Assembly: GCF_039529775.1 (NCBI RefSeq)
Contig: NZ_BAAANL010000008.1
Location: forward strand, 62,001-126,000
Length of the DNA stretch: 64,000 nt
Direction of reading: 5' to 3'
Source: Myceligenerans crystallogenes
Lineage (GTDB): Bacteria; Actinomycetota; Actinomycetes; Actinomycetales; Cellulomonadaceae
Position 1 is the stretch's first letter, and the number at the start of each line of letters is the position of its first letter. Under the pieces are notes generated by a model that made no database searches, was not told the origin of the DNA, and was given only the letters and a program-made list of their open reading frames with translations. Made by a program: the position numbers and the translations under genes. Positions 26,471 to 35,062 of the stretch are shown one piece after another.

Positions 26471-27460
26471 ATGGTTCTTCCCAGCACCCCGGAGCGCCCG
26501 TTCGGCGCCCTGCTCACCGCGATGGCCACCCCGATGACGCGTGACGGCGCGCTGGACCTCGAGGCCGCGGTGAAGCTGGCGAAGAAGCTCGTCGACGACG
26601 GTAACGACGGCCTCGTCCTGAACGGCACCACCGGCGAGTCGCCGGTGACCCACGCCCCCGAGAAGGCCGAGCTCGTGGCGGCGGTCGTGGAGGCGGTGGG
26701 GGACCGGGCCGCGATCGTCGCGGGCGCCGGGTCCAACGACACCGCCCACACCATCCGGATGGCCGAGCAGGCCGCCGCGGCGGGCGCGGACGGGCTGCTC
26801 GTCGTCTCGCCGTACTACTCGCGGCCCACGCAGGAAGGGCTGTACCAGCACTTCACGGCGGTGGCGGCCGCGACCGACCTGCCGGTGATGCTCTACGACA
26901 TCCCCGGCCGCGCCGGCGTGCGCATCGCGCCCGAGACGTTCGTGCGCCTGGCCGAGAACCCGCGGTTCGTGGCGAACAAGGACGCGACGGGCGACGTGTG
27001 GTCCGCGGCACAGGTGATCGAGGCCACCGGCCTGGCCTGGTACTCCGGCGACGACGGCCTGCTGCTGCCTTTCCTGAGCGTCGGCGGAGCGGGTATCGTG
27101 TCCGTGGCCGCGCATGTGGTCGCGCCCTGGTACGCCGAGGTGATCCGGCTGTGGGACGCCGGGGACCACACCAAGGCGCTGGCCGCCTTCCGCCGCGCGA
27201 TCCCCGTGATCAGCGCGCTGAACGGTACCGGTGCGCAGGCCGTGATGACCAAGGCGGCGCTGCAGGCGCAGGGCGTGCTGGACAGCCGCACGCTCCGCCT
27301 GCCGAACGTGGCCGCGAGCGACCACGAGGTCGCGACGTTGCGCGCCGTGCTGACCGCCGTCGGTCTGCTGGAGCAGGACGCGACCCCGATGTCGCCGCCG
27401 GAACTGCCCGAGGAGGCGACGACGATCGTGGGTCACCCCGCGATCGCGCAGCCCCGCTGA
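26471..27460 (+). CDS. dapA: 4-hydroxy-tetrahydrodipicolinate synthase
   Basis: DapA condenses pyruvate with aspartate semialdehyde, the first committed step to diaminopimelate and lysine. The 329-residue TIM barrel shows NGTTGES (Thr53-Thr54), the catalytic Tyr142 in LYDIPGR and the Schiff-base Lys170 in NKDATGD. The C-terminus extends about 25 residues beyond the usual 300. The ATG at 26471 is probably read from a leaderless mRNA. Rnj follows 37 bases later on the same strand, the usual actinobacterial order dapA-rnj. Confidence 0.97.
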   Translation: MVLPSTPERPFGALLTAMATPMTRDGALDLEAAVKLAKKLVDDGNDGLVLNGTTGESPVTHAPEKAELVAAVVEAVGDRAAIVAGAGSNDTAHTIRMAEQAAAAGADGLLVVSPYYSRPTQEGLYQHFTAVAAATDLPVMLYDIPGRAGVRIAPETFVRLAENPRFVANKDATGDVWSAAQVIEATGLAWYSGDDGLLLPFLSVGGAGIVSVAAHVVAPWYAEVIRLWDAGDHTKALAAFRRAIPVISALNGTGAQAVMTKAALQAQGVLDSRTLRLPNVAASDHEVATLRAVLTAVGLLEQDATPMSPPELPEEATTIVGHPAIAQPR

Positions 27461-27497
27461 ATCTTGAGACTTTGTCAGAACTAGGCCTGGAGGCCCA

Positions 27498-29183
27498 TTG
27501 AGTCACCCGCATCCTGAGTTGCCGCTGCCCCCCGAGCTGCCGAAGGGCGGACTTCGTGTCGTCGCCCTGGGCGGTCTCGGCGAGGTGGGCCGCAACATGG
27601 CCGTTCTCGAGTACGACGGGCGCCTGCTCGTCATCGACTGCGGCGTCCTGTTCCCCGAGGACAACCAGCCCGGCGTGGACCTGATCCTGCCGGACTTCGA
27701 CTACATCAAGGACCGTCTCGACGACATCGAGGCGATCGTGCTCACGCACGGGCACGAGGACCACATCGGCGCCGTGCCCTACCTGCTCCGGCTGCGCCGC
27801 GACATCCCGCTGGTGGGATCGCGCCTCACGCTCGCCTTCATCGAGGCCAAGCTGAAGGAGCACCGCATCCGGCCCGTGACCCGCGTGGTCACCGAGGGCG
27901 AGACGGTGCCGTTCGGCGTCTTCGAGTGCGAGTTCGTCGCGGTGAACCACTCGATCCCGGACGCCCTCGCGGTGGCCGTGACCACCGGCGCCGGCACCGT
28001 GCTGCACACCGGCGACTTCAAGATGGACCAGCTGCCGCTGGACGGCCGCGTCACCGACCTGCGCGCGTTCGCGCGGCTCGGCGAGAAGGGCGTCGACCTG
28101 TTCATGGTCGACTCCACGAACGCCGAGGTGCCCGGCTTCGTCACGCCCGAGGTCGAGATCGGCCCGGTGCTGGACAGCGTGTTCGCCCAGGCGGACAAGC
28201 GGATCATCGTCGCGTCGTTCTCGTCGCACGTGCACCGCGTCCAGCAGGTGCTGAACGCCGCCCGCGCGCACGGCCGCAAGGTCGCGTTCGTGGGCCGGTC
28301 GATGGTGCGCAACATGGGCATCGCGGCGGAACTCGGCTACCTCGACGTGCCGGACGGCGTCCTGATCGACGTCAAGAAGGCGGAGACCCTCGCCGACGAC
28401 CGCATCGTCTACATGTCGACCGGGTCGCAGGGCGAGCCGATGGCCGCCCTGAGCCGCATGGCCAACGGCGACCACCGCGTCCAGGTCGGCAACGGCGACA
28501 CCGTGATCCTCGCCTCGTCGCTGATCCCGGGCAACGAGAACGCGGTGTTCCGCGTGATCAACGGGCTGACGCGGCTGGGCGCGCGCGTGGTGCACTCGGC
28601 GAACGCCAAGGTGCACGTCTCCGGGCACGCGAGTGCCGGCGAGCTCATGTACTGCTACAACATCCTGCGCCCGCGCAACGTCATGCCGGTGCACGGCGAG
28701 GTCCGGCACCTCGTGGCGAACGGCTCCATCGCGGTCAAGACCGGCGTGCCGGCGGATCGCGTGGTGCTCGCGGAGGACGGCGTCGTCGTCGACCTCGTGG
28801 ACGGGCGCGCGTCCGTGGTCGGGGCGGTGCCGTGCGGGTACGTGTTCGTGGACGGCTCGTCCGTCGGCGAGATCGGCGAGGCCGAGCTCAAGGACCGTCA
28901 GGTCCTGGCCGAGGAGGGTTTCGTCTCGGTGTACGCCGCCGTGGACACCGCGACCGGCAAGGTGCTGGCCGGCCCGCAGATCCTGGCGCGCGGCATGGCC
29001 GAGGACCTGGGCGTGTTCGACAAGGTCCTGCCCGAGATCACGAACGCGCTGGAGACGGCGATCGCCGGCGGCGCGACCGACACCCACCAGCTGCAGCAGA
29101 TCATGCGGCGCACGGTGGGCCGGTTCGTCGCGACGAAGCTGCGGCGCAAGCCGATGATCGTGCCGGTGGTCATCGAGGCCTGA
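27498..29183 (+). CDS. rnj: ribonuclease J
   Basis: RNase J is a metallo-beta-lactamase-fold exo- and endonuclease for mRNA decay and rRNA maturation. The 561-residue protein has the metal-binding HGHEDHIG at residues 84-91, the later HTGDFKMD and SGHASAGE motifs of the beta-CASP family, and a C-terminal domain with KLRRKPMIVPVV. The TTG at 27498 is used as start because GGAGG at 27489-27493 lies just upstream and no better codon fits. Two terminator-like hairpins follow. Confidence 0.96.
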   Translation: MSHPHPELPLPPELPKGGLRVVALGGLGEVGRNMAVLEYDGRLLVIDCGVLFPEDNQPGVDLILPDFDYIKDRLDDIEAIVLTHGHEDHIGAVPYLLRLRRDIPLVGSRLTLAFIEAKLKEHRIRPVTRVVTEGETVPFGVFECEFVAVNHSIPDALAVAVTTGAGTVLHTGDFKMDQLPLDGRVTDLRAFARLGEKGVDLFMVDSTNAEVPGFVTPEVEIGPVLDSVFAQADKRIIVASFSSHVHRVQQVLNAARAHGRKVAFVGRSMVRNMGIAAELGYLDVPDGVLIDVKKAETLADDRIVYMSTGSQGEPMAALSRMANGDHRVQVGNGDTVILASSLIPGNENAVFRVINGLTRLGARVVHSANAKVHVSGHASAGELMYCYNILRPRNVMPVHGEVRHLVANGSIAVKTGVPADRVVLAEDGVVVDLVDGRASVVGAVPCGYVFVDGSSVGEIGEAELKDRQVLAEEGFVSVYAAVDTATGKVLAGPQILARGMAEDLGVFDKVLPEITNALETAIAGGATDTHQLQQIMRRTVGRFVATKLRRKPMIVPVVIEA

Positions 29184-29200
29184 GCGGCGTGACCCGAGGA

Positions 29201-29223
29201 CCCGGCCGGGACGACCGGCCGGG
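29201..29223. terminator. first hairpin after rnj
   Basis: A perfect 9-bp stem (CCCGGCCGG/CCGGCCGGG) with a GACGA loop begins 17 bases after the rnj stop codon. Confidence 0.55.
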
Positions 29224-29225
29224 TA

Positions 29226-29266
29226 CGCGGGAAGGGGCACGGCCACGGGCCGTGCCCCTTCCCGCG
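29226..29266. terminator. perfect 19-bp hairpin between convergent genes
   Basis: Positions 29226-29244 pair without mismatch with 29248-29266 around a 3-base loop. The hairpin lies between rnj and the convergent membrane protein gene (stop at 29274), and its outer edge has CCTT/AAGG symmetry but no T-tract. It probably works on both strands. Confidence 0.7.
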
Positions 29267-29273
29267 TCCGGGC

Positions 29274-29684
29274 TCAGGACGTCAGCAGGCCGATCGCCAG
29301 CGTGACGACGCCCGCGCCGAGGAAGGCCGCCCCGGCGGGGAACAGGACCTTGAGGCCGTTGGGTGTGGTGCGGCCCTCGCCCATCGCGCTGAGGAAGAAC
29401 CCGCCCGGCAGGAGGATCGCGGCGATCAGTACCCCGGTGGCTGCGAGCCAGTGCCAGAACCCCCTCAGGCCGGTCGCCTCGGCGAGCAGGGTGCACAGCA
29501 GGCCGAGGATGACCAGCACGCCCGCATGGGCATGGCCTGCCCGGTAGAAGGCCTTCTGGAAGTCCGTGGCCGGCACCTTGCCGGCGTGGATCCTGAGCAG
29601 GAAGAACCCGCCGGACTCGATGCCGACGAGGGTCAGCAGGACGATCGCGGCGGTGATGCGGGCGCCGTCGGACAGTTCGAGCAT
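29274..29684 (-). CDS. small four-helix membrane protein, unknown function
   Basis: This 136-residue protein has four hydrophobic helices (for example ITAAIVLLTLVGIESGGFFLL and VLVILGLLCTLLAEATGL) and a conserved-looking loop FYRAGHAHAGV with two histidines that could bind a metal or haem; that is only a suggestion. The ATG at 29684 has GAGGAG 8 bases upstream, which decides against the GTG at 29693. It is divergent from a TetR gene with a palindromic operator in the gap and is probably the regulated target. Confidence 0.72.
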   Translation of the reverse strand: MLELSDGARITAAIVLLTLVGIESGGFFLLRIHAGKVPATDFQKAFYRAGHAHAGVLVILGLLCTLLAEATGLRGFWHWLAATGVLIAAILLPGGFFLSAMGEGRTTPNGLKVLFPAGAAFLGAGVVTLAIGLLTS

Positions 29685-29744
29685 GGTCGTCACTCCTCAT
29701 GTGCGGGGGTCGTGAGCACCCGTGCCGGTCACCCCCGCGCCCAC

Positions 29745-29767
29745 GTTTCGTAACACTGTTATGAAAC
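29745..29767. promoter_or_regulatory. near-palindromic TetR operator
   Basis: GTTTCGTAACA and TGTTATGAAAC are inverted copies separated by one base, with a single mismatch. The site is in the intergenic region between the divergent membrane protein gene and the tetR gene at 29809 and is the best candidate for the regulator's binding site. Confidence 0.7.
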
Positions 29768-29795
29768 ACCGTTCCCGAATCCCGGTCAAGGTGCC

Positions 29796-29801
29796 TAGAC
29801 T
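29796..29801 (+). promoter_or_regulatory. -10 element of tetR, leaderless start
   Basis: TAGACT (TANNNT) is followed after 7 bases by the ATG at 29809. It sits 28 bp downstream of the palindrome, so bound regulator would lie around the -35 to -60 region. Confidence 0.5.
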
Positions 29802-29808
29802 CGCCGGC

Positions 29809-30462
29809 ATGGCACGACCTCGCACCTACGACGACGCCCTGCGCACCCGGCTGCTCGAAGTCGCGTCCCGGACGATCTCCGAGCGGGGGGAGGGCGGTGT
29901 CACCGTGCGCTCGGTCGCCGCGGCGTCGGGCACGAGCCCGTCGGCGGTCTACGCGCTGTTCGGCTCGCGGGAGAAGCTGGTGGAGGCGGTGACGGCCGAG
30001 GGGTTCCGGCGGTTCGCGGCGCACCTGGCGGCCGCCGGGCGCAGCGACGATCCCGGGCGCGACCTGCTCGCGCTGGGGCTCGCGTACCGCGCGTCGGCGC
30101 TCGACGACCCGCATTTCTACCGCGTCATGTTCGAGCGGCGCGGCGCCGTCGCGGAGGGGGCCGGATACGACGGAGGGGCCGACGACGCCGGGCCCGTGGC
30201 GGGATCCCGTGCGGCGGATCCGGGGGACCCCGCGATCCCGCCGGCGGAGACGTTCGAGGTGCTGCGCGACGCCGTCGCCCGGGTACTGCCCGCCGAGGCC
30301 CCCGCCGGCCACGCCGAGACGGTCGCGATCGGCCTCTGGGGCCTGGCGCACGGCCTGGTGTCCCTGGAGCTCGCCGGACTCCTGGACGGCGACGCCGGGA
30401 CCCGCGAACGCCGCTACACCGAGATCATGAGCTCGCTGGGCCCGCAGCTCGCCGCGTTCTGA
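29809..30462 (+). CDS. TetR-family transcriptional regulator with WHG-type C-terminus
   Basis: The 217-residue protein begins MARPRTYDDALRTRLLEVASRT, with the TetR HTH at about residues 8-55 (VRSVAAASGTSPSAVYALFGSREKLVEAV). Its C-terminal half, with GLAYRASALDDPHFYRVMFERRG and GLWGLAHGLVSLELAGLL, matches the TetR_C domain containing WHG-like motifs. The start at 29809 is favoured over the upstream frame because of the -10 element at 29796-29801. It is divergent from a small membrane protein that it probably represses. The ligand is unknown. Confidence 0.87.
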   Translation: MARPRTYDDALRTRLLEVASRTISERGEGGVTVRSVAAASGTSPSAVYALFGSREKLVEAVTAEGFRRFAAHLAAAGRSDDPGRDLLALGLAYRASALDDPHFYRVMFERRGAVAEGAGYDGGADDAGPVAGSRAADPGDPAIPPAETFEVLRDAVARVLPAEAPAGHAETVAIGLWGLAHGLVSLELAGLLDGDAGTRERRYTEIMSSLGPQLAAF

Positions 30463-30509
30463 GGGGCCGGTGGAGCTCACCGCCGACGTCGGCCGATCGT
30501 GACCATGTC

Positions 30510-30606
30510 TCGCCCGGTGCGTGCCGGGCGGCGCGTGTCGGGCCCGGCGCGTGCGTGTCCCGCCCGGTGCGTGTCGGGCCCGGCGTGTGCCGGGCGGTGC
30601 GTGTGC
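30510..30606. repeat. degenerate tandem repeat after tetR
   Basis: An imperfect repeat of about 50 bp is present roughly twice, built from CGCCCGGTGCGTG and GCGTGTCGGGCCCGGCG blocks with many internal inverted copies of CCCGGC/GCCGGG. It lies between the convergent tetR and TPR genes and has no ORF support. Confidence 0.5.
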
Positions 30607-30636
30607 CGGGCGGCCGCGCGGGGACGCGGCCGCCCG
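30607..30636. terminator. hairpin at the end of the TPR gene
   Basis: A perfect 12-bp stem (CGGGCGGCCGCG/CGCGGCCGCCCG) with a 6-base loop lies 16 bases beyond the stop codon of the minus-strand TPR gene and can also stop reading from tetR. Confidence 0.6.
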
Positions 30637-30651
30637 TGGAGTGCGGTGTGC

Positions 30652-33045
30652 TCAGGCGCCGTCGGCCAGGCCGCGGATCCAGGCGCAGTAGTGGCGGGGC
30701 CAGTCGTGCTCGCCCGCGTCCGGATAGGCCTGCTCCACGTCCGTGACGAGCGAGCGGGCGCGGTCGGGTGCGCCGGTGGCCAGGGCGAGGTCGGCCGCCA
30801 GCAGCGCGACGCCTGCCCAGCGGCGCAGGAGGTCGTCCTGCGGGTCCGCACCGTCCGTGCCGTCCGTGCCGTCCGTGCCGTGCGCGCCGGAGGCGTCGGC
30901 AGGTGCGCCGAGAGCGTGCCGGAACAGCGTCTCGGCGCGGGCCGCGAGATCGGCGGCGCGGGGGAGCGCGCCGTCGAACAGCCCCTCGTACCGGCCGTCG
31001 TCCGTGTCCTCGTCGTCGGCGATCACCCGGGCGTGCTGGACGAGGGTTTCCGCCGTTTCCAGGGGGTCCAGCGCGTCGCCCGCCTCCTCGCAGCAGCGCG
31101 TGGCCTCCTCCATGACCGCGGACGCCGCCGCGGCGTCGTCGTGCCGGAGGCGCCACGCCAGGGACCGGAGCGCCTTGACGCGTTGCCCCGGCTCGCCCGC
31201 GATCGCCCAGAGGTCCGCGGCGCGCCGGTACGCGGCGGCCGATCGGCCGGAGTCGCCCGGCGTGCGGCCGAGCGCCTCCGCGGCGAGGGTCGCGAGCATG
31301 GCGTGGTCGTGCTGGTCCTCCCAGTGTTCCGCGATGCGGGCGGCCTCCAGCCAGTGCCTGGCGGCCTCGGCGTACTCGTCGAGGGCCCGGTAGCAGTCGC
31401 CGAGCCACCAGCGCACCTGGACGATCACGCCGTCCCCGTGCCGCTCGGCCGACAGGTCAGGCAGGGCCTGCTCCAGCACCGGCCCGGCCTCGGCGTGCTG
31501 GTCCTGGCGCAGCAGGATCCCGCCGAGCCGCACCCGCATGAACGCGGCCAGCCCGCGGTCCGCGAGATCCGCCCAGGACACCGCCTCGAGCGCGTGGTGG
31601 ACGGCGCCGGTCAGGTCGTCGGCCTCGGAGAGGACGTCGCTGAGATTCAGGTGCGTGACGGCGCGCCAGTCCGGACGGGCTCGGTCGCCCGCCAGGTCCA
31701 GGGCCTCCGTGAGGGCGGTCCGGGCGGCGGCGAGATCGCCGGCCTCCCTCGCCTTCTCGAACCGGTCGACGGCCTCGATGACGGCAGCTTGTGCCCCGTC
31801 GTCGCCCTGCGGGCCGACGGTGTCCTCGTCGGCCTTCTCCGCGTCCGGCGACGGCGTGGCCGCGGGATCCGGGGACGAGGACGGCGCGACCGCCGGGCCG
31901 GACGGCGGGGCGGAGGCGGGTTCCACCTGCGGCAGGGCCGCTCGCAGGCCGAGCGGAAGCCGCGCCAGGAGTGGTTCGGCGTCGAGGCGCGCCCGGACCC
32001 GGTCGCTCACCGCCTGCGTGCCGTTGCGCTCGTCGAACCGTGCGGCGAGGGCGAGCGCCTCCGCTCGCGCGTGCGCGGCGAGCTCGGCGGCGGTCGGCTC
32101 GGTGCCGTCCGGCCCGGGTACGCGGAGCTCGCCGCGCCCCAGGGCGACGAGGCGGTCCATCAGCAGCGCGGCCGCCGCCAGGAACCACATGCGCGTGTCC
32201 GGTACGTCCCCGGGGCCGAGGTGCCCGCGGTGCGCGGCCAGGATCTCGAGCCCGCGGCCCTCGTTCCCGGTCAGCGCGCAGAACTCGACGTGGTCGGCGA
32301 CCGAGCGGACGAGGTTCTCCTGGCCCTTGGCCAGCTCGTAGCCGCGCAGGTGGTTCCTGCGTGCCTCGTCGAGCCGGCCGGTGCGGACCAGGGGCAGCAG
32401 GGAATCCGCCAGCGTGACGTGCGGTTCCTCGCCGCAGGTCTCGCCTCCGGTCAGGATCGGCTGCCATCGCTCCAGCGCCGCGTCGTCGCCCTCGGACTCC
32501 AGGAGCCACCGGCCCTGCTCCCGGGTCTCGCACGTGTCGCAGTCGGCCATCTCACCACGGTCCGCGGTGATCCACCGGGCGTACGCCAGCGCCGCCCGTC
32601 CGGTGTCACCCACGTGCTGGGCGAGCTGGTACTCGCACATGGCCACCGCGCGTTCCGTGTGCCCGGCGGCCGCGTACCGCTCCCGCATCCGCGCGAGCCA
32701 CGCCTCGATCGAGGCGAGCGGGACCTGCGGGAGATCGTGCATGCCGTTGGTGACCCACTTGAACGTCCAGAACAGCGAGTGGGTGTCCCAGTGGTCGAAG
32801 GAGCCCGGGTCCTGGTCGTAGAGGCGCAGCGCGGTCGCGAACGGCGTCATGATCCGCTCGGAGTAGTCCGTGTAGTAGAGCGCCTCGATCTGATGGATCA
32901 GCGCCTTGGCGTGCTCCTTCGGCCCGAGGGCCGCGGCGCGTTCGGTCAGCTCCTCGGCCGCCGTGACGCGGGCCGTCCCGCGCGGCAGGCGCTGCGAGTC
33001 CCAGATCGCCTGCTGGAGGCTCGCCAGGTCGTTGATCTCGGTCAT
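30652..33045 (-). CDS. TPR-like helical-repeat protein coupled to HtpG
   Basis: The 797-residue protein is almost entirely helical. Repeated units such as GDLAAARTALTEALDLAGD, GRSAAAYRRAADLWAIAG and APDRARSLVTDVEQAYPDAGE fit tetratricopeptide-like repeats in two halves separated by a Pro/Ala/Ser linker at about residues 370-415. A CDTC pair occurs near residue 169. A 9-base tandem repeat near the 3' end gives a GTD-repeat peptide. No signal peptide or membrane helix is seen. The ATG at 33045 overlaps the htpG stop (ATGA), so both proteins are made from one mRNA. Because eukaryotic Hsp90 uses TPR co-chaperones, an HtpG partner is a natural inference but unproved. Confidence 0.75.
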   Translation of the reverse strand: MTEINDLASLQQAIWDSQRLPRGTARVTAAEELTERAAALGPKEHAKALIHQIEALYYTDYSERIMTPFATALRLYDQDPGSFDHWDTHSLFWTFKWVTNGMHDLPQVPLASIEAWLARMRERYAAAGHTERAVAMCEYQLAQHVGDTGRAALAYARWITADRGEMADCDTCETREQGRWLLESEGDDAALERWQPILTGGETCGEEPHVTLADSLLPLVRTGRLDEARRNHLRGYELAKGQENLVRSVADHVEFCALTGNEGRGLEILAAHRGHLGPGDVPDTRMWFLAAAALLMDRLVALGRGELRVPGPDGTEPTAAELAAHARAEALALAARFDERNGTQAVSDRVRARLDAEPLLARLPLGLRAALPQVEPASAPPSGPAVAPSSSPDPAATPSPDAEKADEDTVGPQGDDGAQAAVIEAVDRFEKAREAGDLAAARTALTEALDLAGDRARPDWRAVTHLNLSDVLSEADDLTGAVHHALEAVSWADLADRGLAAFMRVRLGGILLRQDQHAEAGPVLEQALPDLSAERHGDGVIVQVRWWLGDCYRALDEYAEAARHWLEAARIAEHWEDQHDHAMLATLAAEALGRTPGDSGRSAAAYRRAADLWAIAGEPGQRVKALRSLAWRLRHDDAAAASAVMEEATRCCEEAGDALDPLETAETLVQHARVIADDEDTDDGRYEGLFDGALPRAADLAARAETLFRHALGAPADASGAHGTDGTDGTDGADPQDDLLRRWAGVALLAADLALATGAPDRARSLVTDVEQAYPDAGEHDWPRHYCAWIRGLADGA

Positions 33046-34916
33046 CGGTCGTCCTCGTCGTCGTGCCGGTCGGGTTCGTCCTGCTGGTCGAGGCCTGCCT
33101 GCGGCGTCGGCGTCGCCCACTCCAGCAGGCCCGCGAACGCGCGGTTCACCAGCGCCTGGTCGACCGGCCGCAGGGGCCGGCGCGCCTGGAGCAGCGCCTG
33201 CCCGTACAGCGCCTCGACGGCGAGGCCGGCGAGCTCCTGGTCGTCGATCGCCCCCACCCGGCGCACGAGCGGGCTCGCGTGGTTGAGCACCAGCCGGGAG
33301 CGCGGCGTGCTCTCCTTGAGCGCCCCGAGGATGCCCGACCAGAGGTCGTCGGCGCTCGCCTCGGCCTCGGCCCGCGCCCGCTCGGCCCGGGCGGCCCGGT
33401 CGTCGAGGTGCAGGGCGGCCAGGGAGGCGGGATGGAAGGACCGCAGGACGACGTCGCAGCCGAGCGGGTCCAGCCGGGCCCGCGCGGTCGCCAGGACCGG
33501 GCCGAGCGCCAGCTCGTCGAGCGGGTCCACCGGGTCGAGATGCGCCGTGACCGCGGAGGCGTCCAGTTCCGCCACCGCGACCTGCGGGCGGATCTCGGGC
33601 AGCCGGGCCACCAGGTCGGCGTCGTAGGTGTAGCCGCCGTTCACGACGGCGAGGCCCTGGGCCGCGGCGATCGCGGAGACCTGCCGGAACTCGTCGACCG
33701 TCCGCGTGTACCGCACGGTGTCGTGCCGCCGGGCCAGCTCGTCGAGCGTGAGCTCGCCGTCGGTCGTCTCGAACGGGAGCCAGGGCAGCATGAGCCGCAG
33801 CACCTCGTCGTCGTGCAGCGCGAGCGCCTTGACGCCGAGGTGGTGCACCGACAGGAAGCGCCGCAGGCGGTCCGGCGCGGAGACCGACAACTCGGCGAGC
33901 CACTCCCGGACCCGGGCCCCCAGCGCGTCGCGGACCACCGCCAGCGTCTCGTCCTCGTAGAGCGCCTCGCGGCTCGCGGTCGGGCGGAGCGCGTCGGTGT
34001 CCAGGACGCAGCGCACGAAGAAGGCCCAGTCCGGCAGGAGCGCGTCCGCCCGGTCGGTGAGCAGCATGCCCTTGAGATGAACCCGGTGGCCCCCGCGCTG
34101 CGCGGGGCTGACCTGGCCGGGCAGCACGTAGGCCACGCCCCGCACCCCGACGAGCGGCAGGTCGAGCTCGATCGAGTCGAGCGGGGCGAAGCCGAACGTG
34201 TCCTGGCAGTACGCGGACAGTGCGGCCTGCCGGGCCGCCGGGCCGGGGTGCGCCGTCGCCCACGGGGCCGGTTCGCCGGTGATCCGGCGCTCGCCGACGA
34301 CGACGTCGTACGGCAGCAACGAGCCGAAGTCCGCGGCCAGCTCGGCGACCGTCGCGCCGTCGAACCAGTGCTCGCAGCCGCGCCGCGCCTCCAGGAACAC
34401 GGTGGTGCCCGGCTCGGTCCCCCCGGTGGCCTCGGCCAGGTCGGAGTCGCTGAGCGTGCGGACCGTGTAGGAGCCGTCGCCGCGGGCGATCCACTCCACG
34501 GGCGTCGCGTCCGGCGTACGGGCCGAGCGGCTCACCACGCGGATCGTCTCGGCGACGACGAAGCACGCGAGCAGGCCGATGCCGAACTGGCCGAGGAACT
34601 CCTTGCGGGCCTCGTCGAGCCCGTCGCGCTTGGAGCTGCGCCCGATCGTGGCGAGCAGGCGGTGGACCTCGTCCTCGGTGAGCCCGATGCCGGTGTCCGT
34701 GACGCGCAGCACGGCGCCGTCGGCCGTGAACCGGATCGAGTCCGGGCAGCCGGGATCGAGCGAGCGCCGGGCGGTGACGGCGTCGACGCCGTTCTGGAGC
34801 AGCTCGCGGACGAAGACGCGGGGGCTCGCGTAGAGATGCTGGGACAGCAGGTCGACGAGGCCTCGCAGGTCGACCTGGAAGGTGTGCGCGGGAGGCGCGG
34901 GTGTGTTCTGGGTCAT
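33042..34916 (-). CDS. htpG: HSP90-family chaperone (HtpG-like)
   Basis: The 624-residue protein has an intact GHKL ATPase domain: Glu38 and Asn42 in RELLQNGVDA, Asp74 in VTDTGIGL, and the lid segment GQFGIGL (residues 109-115). The middle domain has the ATPase-stimulating Arg316 in RPTASREAL. The length equals E. coli HtpG, but the sequence is divergent and the C-terminus is a charged tail (DQQDEPDRHDDEDDR) without an MEEVD motif. The ATG at 34916 follows a TAACAT -10-like element by 10 bases; upstream in-frame codons would overlap that element. It is the first gene of a two-gene operon with the TPR protein and divergent from ftsK. Confidence 0.9.
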   Translation of the reverse strand: MTQNTPAPPAHTFQVDLRGLVDLLSQHLYASPRVFVRELLQNGVDAVTARRSLDPGCPDSIRFTADGAVLRVTDTGIGLTEDEVHRLLATIGRSSKRDGLDEARKEFLGQFGIGLLACFVVAETIRVVSRSARTPDATPVEWIARGDGSYTVRTLSDSDLAEATGGTEPGTTVFLEARRGCEHWFDGATVAELAADFGSLLPYDVVVGERRITGEPAPWATAHPGPAARQAALSAYCQDTFGFAPLDSIELDLPLVGVRGVAYVLPGQVSPAQRGGHRVHLKGMLLTDRADALLPDWAFFVRCVLDTDALRPTASREALYEDETLAVVRDALGARVREWLAELSVSAPDRLRRFLSVHHLGVKALALHDDEVLRLMLPWLPFETTDGELTLDELARRHDTVRYTRTVDEFRQVSAIAAAQGLAVVNGGYTYDADLVARLPEIRPQVAVAELDASAVTAHLDPVDPLDELALGPVLATARARLDPLGCDVVLRSFHPASLAALHLDDRAARAERARAEAEASADDLWSGILGALKESTPRSRLVLNHASPLVRRVGAIDDQELAGLAVEALYGQALLQARRPLRPVDQALVNRAFAGLLEWATPTPQAGLDQQDEPDRHDDEDDR

Positions 34917-34926
34917 GATGCGCGCG

Positions 34927-34932
34927 ATGTTA
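34927..34932 (-). promoter_or_regulatory. -10 element of the htpG-TPR operon
   Basis: On the minus strand TAACAT lies 10 bases before the ATG at 34916, predicting a leader of about three bases. No heat-shock operator (CIRCE or HAIR-like repeat) was seen in the 146-base divergent region. Confidence 0.4.
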
Positions 34933-35062
34933 TCGGGGGAGTACGACACTTCCGCGAGTCCTTTCCGGGCCTGGATCCCTCGGGACGTGACCTGACCGGA
35001 ACCGGACACACCGGGGAGGATCGCGGGGAGTGTCGGTGGGGCTGGCTACCGTGGGCTGCATC

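Noticed and set aside
30510..30606. CRISPR array
   Set aside because: The repeat units are degenerate, lack unique spacers of equal length, and no cas genes are near.
33042..33100. MEEVD-like TPR anchor at the HtpG C-terminus
   Set aside because: The tail is acidic (HDDEDDR) but does not match MEEVD; the finding on the TPR partner does not rest on it.
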